From Calditrichota bacterium (GTDB taxonomy: Bacteria > Zhuqueibacterota > Zhuqueibacteria > Zhuqueibacterales > Geothermadaptataceae): a stretch of DNA of 5,959 bases. The notes under the pieces were generated by a model. That model did no database searches, had not been told where the DNA came from, and saw nothing but the letters and a program-made list of their open reading frames with translations. This document shows, piece after piece, positions 1 through 5,959 of the stretch (within the stretch, counting starts at the first letter, position 1; each line of letters starts with the position of its first letter). The DNA lies in assembly GCA_008501545.1 (NCBI GenBank), contig QQUM01000689.1, positions 1-5,959 of the forward strand, written 5' to 3'. A program made the translations under genes and the position numbers.

Positions 1-1550
<1,550 letters not shown>

Positions 1551-1556
1551 GATCGT

Positions 1557-1563
1557 CTCCTTT
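1557..1563 (-). promoter_or_regulatory. Ribosome binding site of the protease gene
   Basis: AAAGGAG lies six bases upstream of the ATG at 1550. It settles which start is used: the open protease frame has no ATG, GTG or TTG between its upstream stop (TGA at 1571-1573) and the repeat, so initiation must be at this ATG. That is why the repeat length decides whether protease is made. Confidence 0.8.
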
Positions 1564-1754
1564 GATTATGTCATAAAATGAAAATTTAGATGCAGCGCAC
1601 CGGGTGAAATTCTATGAAAAAGAAGAATGTTTTGAGGTTCCCTCCCAGTTACAGGTGTGAATTGTGCTCCCACTTTTTGTTCTTTTGACCGTGCCTTGGC
1701 AATCCCTGAGATTTATTCATTTATTTGAGGAATTAAAAACAGGCAAAAGGTTAA

Positions 1755-1807
1755 TTCATTGAAAATATATTGATCTTTTTCCAAAATACAAAAGAACAAT
1801 CAATGAA
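1755..1807 (-). terminator. Imperfect inverted repeat, possible terminator of the DUF4143 remnant
   Basis: TTCATTGA (1755-1762) is complementary to TCAATGAA (1800-1807). Nested inside, ATTGATCTTTT (1769-1779) pairs at 10 of 11 positions with AAAAGAACAAT (1790-1800), and the two stems share one base at 1800. The structure starts just downstream of the remnant's stop (1815-1817). There is no strong U-run after the outer arm on the minus strand, so it may be a weak terminator or simply an inverted repeat. Confidence 0.3.
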
Positions 1808-1814
1808 TAAATAG

Positions 1815-2706
1815 TTACCCCAACAATCGAAAAGCTGGCACAGCCCATATCCCATTCCCCAAATCAGCAATGGAATCCCCTCGATAAATAACCATGCCAC
1901 CGCGCCATGACGAGCCGAGTGCATGTGCGAGTTTGCGCAAGCCCGAGCTGTCACGATGGCTCACTGTCTCTTTATTTTTTATTTCACAACCCCAGACGCC
2001 TTTCGGGCTTGTAATCACCAAATCCACTTCCAGGCCGGATTTCGTGCGATAAAAATACATTTGTACTTCGGGAAAATCCGTGTGGGTAAGTCTGGTTGTA
2101 CGATTTCAGCCAATCCCGTCGGCGTTCATCAGAAAGCATCAGCAGGCCTGGCTTGCCTCCCTACTTTAGCATGTACTTTTCAGTTTGCTGCAATCGAAGC
2201 TTCTCACCAGGTTCAGGAAGAGCCGGCTGCTTACGGCACACTTCTGCAAGTGTTGGATTGTTGAATATGCAGGCAAGTAAGGGCTTGTGGCGTTCTGAAT
2301 CTGATGTGCAAATCTCGGAAAAGCGAAAAGGCTATAGTTCATAAATCAATATACACCCGGCAAGTGTTTCCCGAATTTGCTGCATCAACAAAATTTGCGC
2401 CAAACCCAGCAACACGCTGAAGGCAACATCCCCGGCGTCGAAAGCATATTTAATTTTGTTAAACAGAGAAGGCAGCTTTTGCGCTTCATCAAGAATTGCA
2501 GGCTCGACAGTTTCCCCCCATTCCAGTGTCGAAAGTTGATCGAGATATTCCTGATATTCGAAAGCGTCGAGATTAAAATACGTTAAATTGGGATAAACCA
2601 ATTGTGCAGAGGTCGTCTTACCGGTTTGCCGCGCACCGGTCAGCAGCACTTATGTTTGCTCATCTTTTGTTGATAATTGTTCGCGGAGATAGCGATTTTT
2701 CAGCAT
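1815..2706 (-). pseudogene. Degraded DUF4143-type AAA ATPase (three stops, internal deletion, frame change)
   Basis: The family has an N-terminal AAA ATPase and a C-terminal DUF4143 domain with a PD-(D/E)xK-like fold; its role is poorly known. Visible in order: MLKNRYLREQLSTKDEQT, an in-frame TAA (2650-2652), Walker A in LLTGARQTGKTT, Walker B in AILDEAQ, then QILLMQQIRETLAG and IYEL followed by TAG (2332-2334). The frame continues with PFRFSE and reaches a TAG (2161-2163) where WGG would be expected in the usual WGGxPGLL motif. It goes on with KPGLLMLSDERRRDWLKSYNQTY, after which about 100 residues of the family are missing. The end resumes in another frame as MYFYRTKSGLEVDLVIT and CEIK, stopping at 1815. 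The sensor region, usually like LTGSAQ, reads LLGLAQ. The start is taken as the second ATG (2706), which has AGAG upstream; an ATG at 2718 is also possible. About 297 codons remain of a roughly 400-residue family. No function is expected. Confidence 0.88.
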
Positions 2707-2743
2707 ATTTTCTCTCATAGTGAAAAAATATGCTGCTTTTTTT
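2701..2743 (+). terminator. Strong hairpin with T-run on the plus strand, between copA and the DUF4143 remnant
   Basis: CAGCATATTTT (2701-2711) and AAAATATGCTG (2725-2735) form a perfect 11-bp stem with a 13-base loop, followed by C and seven Ts on the plus strand. This is the form of an intrinsic terminator for plus-strand transcription, yet no plus-strand gene runs into it. On the minus strand an A-run precedes the stem and no U-run follows, so it would serve poorly as the copA terminator, though it could still fold and protect the 3' end of the copA mRNA. It also covers both possible starts of the remnant. Confidence 0.4.
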
Positions 2744-2774
2744 CCCATTGAATGAGAAATTTTACTTTTATCAC

Positions 2775-5150
2775 TCACAATTTCCTGAGCCGTAACGAAT
2801 TGCCAATCACAGAAACAGAGCTGAAACTCATGGCGGCGGCAGCGAGCATGGGGCTGAGCAGAATGCCAAACCACGGAAACAAAATACCCGCAGCGATCGG
2901 CACGCCAAGTGCATTATAGACAAAGGCAAAGAAAAGATTTTGTTTGATATTGGCCATTGTTGCCTGGCTTAAACTACGCGCACGATTGATGCCCGCCAAA
3001 TCGCCTTTGACCAGTGTAACACCCGCGCTTTCGATGGCGACATCGGTCCCCGTACCCATGGCGATGCCTACATGTGCGGCTGCAAGCGCCGGTGCATCGT
3101 TGATCCCATCACCAGCCATGGCAACGATCTCTCCTTTTTCCTGCAGCGCTTTAATCGACGAAGCTTTTTCATCTGGCAGGACATCGGCAATCACCTCATC
3201 GATATCGAGTTTTTTCGCCACGGCAGTGGCTGTAGTTTTGTTGTCGCCGGTGAGCATGACGACTTTCACACCCTTTTCATGCAATTCACGAATTGCGGCA
3301 GGTGTGCTGTCCTTAATTTTATCAGCAACGCCAATCAGACCGGCTGGTTTTTTATCTTTTAATAGAAACATAACGGTTTGGCCATCAGCGCGTAATGCTT
3401 TAGCACGGTCAAGAAATCCGTTGCTCAAAATGTTGTACTCTTTCAATAATACTTCGTTACCCAAAGCGACTTCTGCACCGGCAACCTGCCCGGAAATGCC
3501 TTTGCCGGTGTACGATTGAAAATCATCTGCCTTCTGTAAAGACAAATCTCGCTTTTTCGCGCCGTTGATAATCGCTGTCGCCAGTGGGTGCTCACTGCCC
3601 TGTTCCAAACTTGCGGCAAGGGCAAGCACGTTATCTTCAGTGAGATCATCCTGCAATGAGATCACCGAAACGAGTTCCGGCCGACCTTCGGTAATCGTAC
3701 CGGTTTTATCCACGACCAGCGTTGTAACTTTGCGCATGGCTTCGATTGCCTCAGCATTTTTAAACAAGACACCGGAACTTGCACCTTTGCCTGTCGCAAC
3801 CATAATCGACATTGGCGTCGCCAATCCCAGCGCGCAGGGGCAAGCGATAATCAGCACGGCTACCGCATTGATAACTGCATAGGTCATCGAAGGCTCGGGG
3901 CCGAAAATTCCCCAAATGACAAGTGTGACTAGAGCGATAACAATAACGATAGGTACGAAATAACCGGACACGACATCCGCCAATTTCTGGATCGGTGCAC
4001 GACTGCGTTGCGCTTCAGCGACCATGGTGACGATGCGGGACAGCAGCATTTCGGAGCCGACTTTCTCAGCGCGCATAATCAGCGAGCCGGTGCCGTTTAT
4101 CGTCGCACCAATGACGATATCGTCTGCCTGTTTTTCTACCGGAATCGGCTCACCACTGATCATCGATTCATCCACGGAACTGGTGCCTTCAAGAATAACC
4201 CCATCAACCGGAATTTTTTCACCGGGACGCACACGCAAGCGGTCGCCCTGTTTGACATGTTCAAGCGGAATGTCAGTTTCTGTGTCATCATCTTTCAACA
4301 AACGCGCTGTTTTTGCCGCAAGACCGAGCAATTTTTTAATCGCTGTACCGGTTTGGCTGCGGGCGCGCAATTCGAGCACCTGACCGACAAGAATCAGTGT
4401 AACGATCGTTCCTGCAGCTTCAAAATACACATGCACCTGCCCGCCTTCACCGCGAAAGGACGCCGGAAAAATCCCCGGGAATAAGGCTGCGATCAGGCTG
4501 TAGATGAACGCAACTGAGACCCCAAGGCCGATCAGTGTGAACATATTCAGCGAGCGGTACTTTATCGATTGGATAGCACGATCATAAAACGGCAACGCCG
4601 CCCACAAGCAGATTGGTGTTGCTAGCAGCAATTCCAGCCAAACGCGCCATTGCTCCGAAATCAGCGCGGAAATCGGTTGGCCGGGCAGCATATCGCCCAT
4701 TGAAATGAACAAGAGTGGAACGGTCAATAATACAGAAAATTTAAAGCGCCGGGTCATATCGTGCAGTTCGCTCTGATCTTCCTCTTCATCAGCGCTGGTC
4801 GCTTGCAGCGGTTCAAGCGCCATGCCGCATTTGGGACAGGATCCCGGTTTATCGCTGATCACTTCCGGATGCATTGGGCAGGTGTATTGTGTCGCTGTCA
4901 CTGTGTCATTTGGCTGAGATGTGTCTTGTTTACTGTGATGTTCATGCTTGCCATGATGTGCGTGTTCCGCATGGTGTTGATGTTCGTGATGATGATCAGG
5001 TTCGGTTTCGGAGATGACTTCAGAAGGATTGCTTTCGAATTTATTCTGGCAGCTTTCACTGCAAAAATAATACGTCTTCTCATTATACGTCGTCTGGTGT
5101 TGGCTTTCCTCGTTGACTTCCATGCCACAGACAGGATCGCGCTGTATCAT
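2775..5150 (-). CDS. copA: Copper-translocating P1B-type ATPase with YHS, His-rich and heavy-metal-binding N-terminus
   Basis: This is an inner-membrane pump that uses ATP to export Cu(I) (possibly also Ag(I)) from the cytoplasm. The 791-residue protein is complete. The N-terminus has a YHS domain (about 5-45; C8, C30, C34), a linker with 12 His in residues 53-72, and a heavy-metal-binding module (89-115: CPMH at 91-94, CPKC at 105-108); there is no MxCxxC HMA domain. Core motifs are SGEP (332-335), CPC in the membrane (437-439), DKTGT with phosphorylated D481, the HP pair (521-522), TGDN (634-637) and GDGINDAP (680-687). Eight membrane segments are expected. YN (745-746) and MSFSS (774-778) in the last two fit the Cu(I)-specific P1B-1 class. 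AGGAG five bases before the ATG supports the start. It lies downstream of the metal-binding lipoprotein but is separated by a terminator, so it probably has its own promoter. Copper specificity is inferred from the motifs; silver export is the main alternative. Confidence 0.96.
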   Translation of the reverse strand: MIQRDPVCGMEVNEESQHQTTYNEKTYYFCSESCQNKFESNPSEVISETEPDHHHEHQHHAEHAHHGKHEHHSKQDTSQPNDTVTATQYTCPMHPEVISDKPGSCPKCGMALEPLQATSADEEEDQSELHDMTRRFKFSVLLTVPLLFISMGDMLPGQPISALISEQWRVWLELLLATPICLWAALPFYDRAIQSIKYRSLNMFTLIGLGVSVAFIYSLIAALFPGIFPASFRGEGGQVHVYFEAAGTIVTLILVGQVLELRARSQTGTAIKKLLGLAAKTARLLKDDDTETDIPLEHVKQGDRLRVRPGEKIPVDGVILEGTSSVDESMISGEPIPVEKQADDIVIGATINGTGSLIMRAEKVGSEMLLSRIVTMVAEAQRSRAPIQKLADVVSGYFVPIVIVIALVTLVIWGIFGPEPSMTYAVINAVAVLIIACPCALGLATPMSIMVATGKGASSGVLFKNAEAIEAMRKVTTLVVDKTGTITEGRPELVSVISLQDDLTEDNVLALAASLEQGSEHPLATAIINGAKKRDLSLQKADDFQSYTGKGISGQVAGAEVALGNEVLLKEYNILSNGFLDRAKALRADGQTVMFLLKDKKPAGLIGVADKIKDSTPAAIRELHEKGVKVVMLTGDNKTTATAVAKKLDIDEVIADVLPDEKASSIKALQEKGEIVAMAGDGINDAPALAAAHVGIAMGTGTDVAIESAGVTLVKGDLAGINRARSLSQATMANIKQNLFFAFVYNALGVPIAAGILFPWFGILLSPMLAAAAMSFSSVSVIGNSLRLRKL

Positions 5151-5177
5151 ATAAACTCCTTTCGCTCAATGTTCTAT

Positions 5178-5207
5178 TTTGTATGAATTTGAATTCCGTA
5201 TGTTAAA
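5178..5207 (-). promoter_or_regulatory. Candidate copA promoter
   Basis: On the minus strand TTTAAC (5202-5207) and TACAAA (5178-5183) are separated by 18 bases and lie just upstream of the copA Shine-Dalgarno. They match the sigma-70 consensus only partly. A promoter is expected here because a terminator closes the upstream gene. I see no clear operator palindrome for a copper regulator. Confidence 0.22.
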
Positions 5208-5227
5208 GACCACTGGAATAGAACATA

Positions 5228-5263
5228 AAAGCTGAGTGGGCACATTATGTGTCACCCAGCTTT
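5228..5263 (-). terminator. Hairpin terminator downstream of the metal-binding lipoprotein
   Basis: AAAGCTG (5228-5234) pairs with CAGCTTT (5257-5263). After one mismatch the stem continues for four pairs including a G-U, then a bulge, then CACA (5241-5244) with TGTG (5248-5251) around a three-base loop. On the minus strand the stem ends in a short T-run (TTTT, then AT). It begins 11 bases after the lipoprotein stop and separates that gene from copA. Confidence 0.65.
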
Positions 5264-5274
5264 CTACTTCTCAT

Positions 5275-5655
5275 TTACATATCCGAAATCTTCGCCTTGC
5301 AAATCGGGCACATGCCGTCTTTATCCGTTGTCACAAAATCGCTGTGCATTGGGCAAGCATGCAATTCAACAGATGCTGCGTCAAATTCCGGATTGACTTC
5401 GGATACAGATTTCAGCGCCATTTTACACTGCGGACATTTCGTGTTGCCATCGCTGGTGACGAAATCTTTGTGCATTGGACAAGTGTAGAGCGAATCGGCA
5501 TGCATTTCTGCATGTTGGTGCATTTCCATTTCGCCACTTTCTTTTGCCATGGTTTGCATTTCTTCGCCATTGTGCGAGTGTCCTTCGTGCTCATCTTTAC
5601 TACAACCAAATGCCAATACCAATGACAAGCTGAGGATAAAAGTGAGTGTTTTCAA
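5275..5655 (-). CDS. Small lipoprotein with two heavy-metal-binding CPMH...CPxC modules
   Basis: This 126-residue protein is predicted to be lipid-anchored on the periplasmic side. A hydrophobic signal (residues 4-17) ends in LAFGC, with C18 the likely lipidated residue; Phe at -2 makes the lipobox somewhat unusual. A Met/His-rich stretch (about 21-53) follows, then two tandem copies of the heavy-metal-binding module: residues 56-79 (CPMH at 59-62, C74, C77) and 98-121 (CPMH at 101-104, C116, C119). The copper ATPase in this window carries the same kind of module. Translation starts at TTG, with GGAGG four bases upstream; the next Met (33) would remove the signal peptide. A 30-base gap after the preceding type IX protein suggests co-transcription with it, and a terminator follows. 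A copper-binding or copper-buffering role is inferred from the module, the Met/His content and the neighbouring copA; the exact metal is not shown. Confidence 0.9.
   Translation of the reverse strand: MKTLTFILSLSLVLAFGCSKDEHEGHSHNGEEMQTMAKESGEMEMHQHAEMHADSLYTCPMHKDFVTSDGNTKCPQCKMALKSVSEVNPEFDAASVELHACPMHSDFVTTDKDGMCPICKAKISDM
5293..5490 (-). repeat. Tandem duplication of the heavy-metal-binding module within the lipoprotein gene
   Basis: The unit at 5419-5490 encodes LYTCPMHKDFVTSDG followed by CPQCKM; the unit at 5293-5364 encodes LHACPMHSDFVTTDK followed by CPICKA. Both keep CPMH, DFVT and CPxCK with the same spacing (12 residues from CPMH to the second Cys pair... 11 between H and C), joined by an 18-residue linker. 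The DNA is clearly related (both read TGCCCAATGCAC/TGTCCAATGCAC at CPMH), which points to an internal duplication. Confidence 0.8.
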
Positions 5656-5659
5656 AAAA

Positions 5660-5664
5660 CCTCC
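5660..5664 (-). promoter_or_regulatory. Ribosome binding site supporting a TTG start
   Basis: GGAGG lies four bases before the TTG at 5655-5653. It decides the start of the lipoprotein gene, because no ATG or GTG occurs before the signal peptide and only the TTG start keeps the hydrophobic signal and lipidation Cys. Confidence 0.75.
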
Positions 5665-5685
5665 AATTGGGTTAAAAGTACGTTG

Positions 5686-5959
5686 TTAGATTTTGGTTAT
5701 TTTTCTTATAAACCGTTGCTTCTCAGAATTCAGTTCCAGAATGTAAACTCCAAATGCAATTCCCTGTAAATCAATAATGCGCTCAGAATTCCCGGCCATA
5801 TTACCTTCCAACACTGTGCGTCCACGAATATTGTAAAGCTTATAGTGAGCGAGCTTAATTACATCTGGTTGAACAGAAATATTAATGTTTGTGGTTGCAG
5901 GATTTGGATAAACTGCTATAGCATCATTTCGATCTATTTCATTTTCTGAAACGTGCGTT
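5686..5959 (-). CDS. C-terminal type IX sorting domain of a secreted protein (5' end outside window)
   Basis: These are the last 90 codons of a larger protein, ending in TAA at 5686-5688. After a polar linker (THVSENEIDRND) comes a complete type A sorting domain: AVYPNPATTNINI, then YKLYNIRGRTVLEGN, then RIIDLQGIAFGVYILEL, and a basic end FIRKITKI. In Bacteroidota-type bacteria this domain directs export through the outer membrane by the type IX system and is usually cleaved afterwards. The functional part of the protein lies outside the window, so its activity cannot be stated. The metal-binding lipoprotein begins 30 bases downstream, so the two may share a transcript and perhaps a metal-related role. 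Confidence 0.88.
   Translation of the reverse strand, partial: THVSENEIDRNDAIAVYPNPATTNINISVQPDVIKLAHYKLYNIRGRTVLEGNMAGNSERIIDLQGIAFGVYILELNSEKQRFIRKITKI

Larger units (their letters stand above)
1551..1814. other. Intergenic region between the protease start and the DUF4143 remnant
   Basis: This is AT-rich non-coding sequence. It holds the protease Shine-Dalgarno at its left end and an imperfect inverted repeat at its right end (listed separately). The protease promoter is expected here, but I could not identify a convincing -35/-10 pair or a Bacteroidota-type TAnnTTTG element. Confidence 0.6.

Noticed and set aside
1923..2344. Plus-strand open frames over the DUF4143 remnant
   Set aside because: The minus strand carries recognisable family motifs on both sides and through this stretch (WLKSYNQTY, EVDLVIT). 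The plus-strand frames show none.
2944..3519. Long plus-strand open frame of 191 codons opposite copA
   Set aside because: It is a shadow of the copA coding frame: it lies wholly inside a highly conserved ATPase gene, shows no recognisable motif and is low-complexity in composition.
5151..5227. Operator for a CueR-, CsoR- or CopY-type copper regulator upstream of copA
   Set aside because: I looked for a clear inverted repeat of the known types and found none, and no regulator gene is in the window.

Overview
The window most likely comes from a Gram-negative bacterium of the Fibrobacterota-Chlorobiota-Bacteroidota superphylum or a related candidate lineage (Ignavibacteria/Calditrichota-like). 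The main sign is two separate proteins with type IX secretion (Por) C-terminal sorting sequences: 'YPNPC' after an LPT..NSL stretch at the left edge, and a complete 'VYPNPATTN ... FIRKITKI' tail at the right end. No species can be named from this. Every gene I can support is on the minus strand, so the text below runs from right to left, in the direction of transcription.

Right end (5686-5959): the last 90 codons of a secreted protein with a complete type IX sorting domain; its body is outside the window. Thirty bases downstream is a small Met/His-rich lipoprotein (5275-5655, TTG start) with two tandem heavy-metal-binding CPMH...CPxC modules, followed by a good hairpin terminator (5228-5263). 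Next is a complete 791-residue P1B-type copper ATPase (2775-5150). Its N-terminus has a YHS domain, a His-rich linker and one heavy-metal-binding CPMH...CPKC module in place of the usual HMA domains. The two genes look like a copper-handling pair: the ATPase would pump Cu(I) out of the cytoplasm, and the lipoprotein would bind metal on the periplasmic side with the same kind of module.

Middle (1815-2706): the remains of a DUF4143-type AAA ATPase. It keeps Walker A, Walker B and the EVDL...EIK end, but has three in-frame stops, an internal deletion and a frame change. It is a pseudogene. A strong hairpin with a T-run on the plus strand overlaps its start.

Left end (1-1550): a secreted metzincin-like zinc protease with two beta-rich 'bacterial repeat' domains, an FnIII-like domain and the start of a type IX tail (3' end outside the window). 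This is the most interesting part of the window. A tetranucleotide tract (GTAA on +, TTAC on the coding strand; seven full copies, 31 perfect bases) lies inside the signal-peptide codons. As sequenced, the only well-placed ATG (1550, with a strong Shine-Dalgarno) is out of frame with the protease body. Removing one repeat unit, or adding two, gives a perfect signal peptide joined to the mature enzyme. This looks like a phase-variable, slipped-strand ON/OFF switch of a type IX secreted protease, captured in the OFF state.
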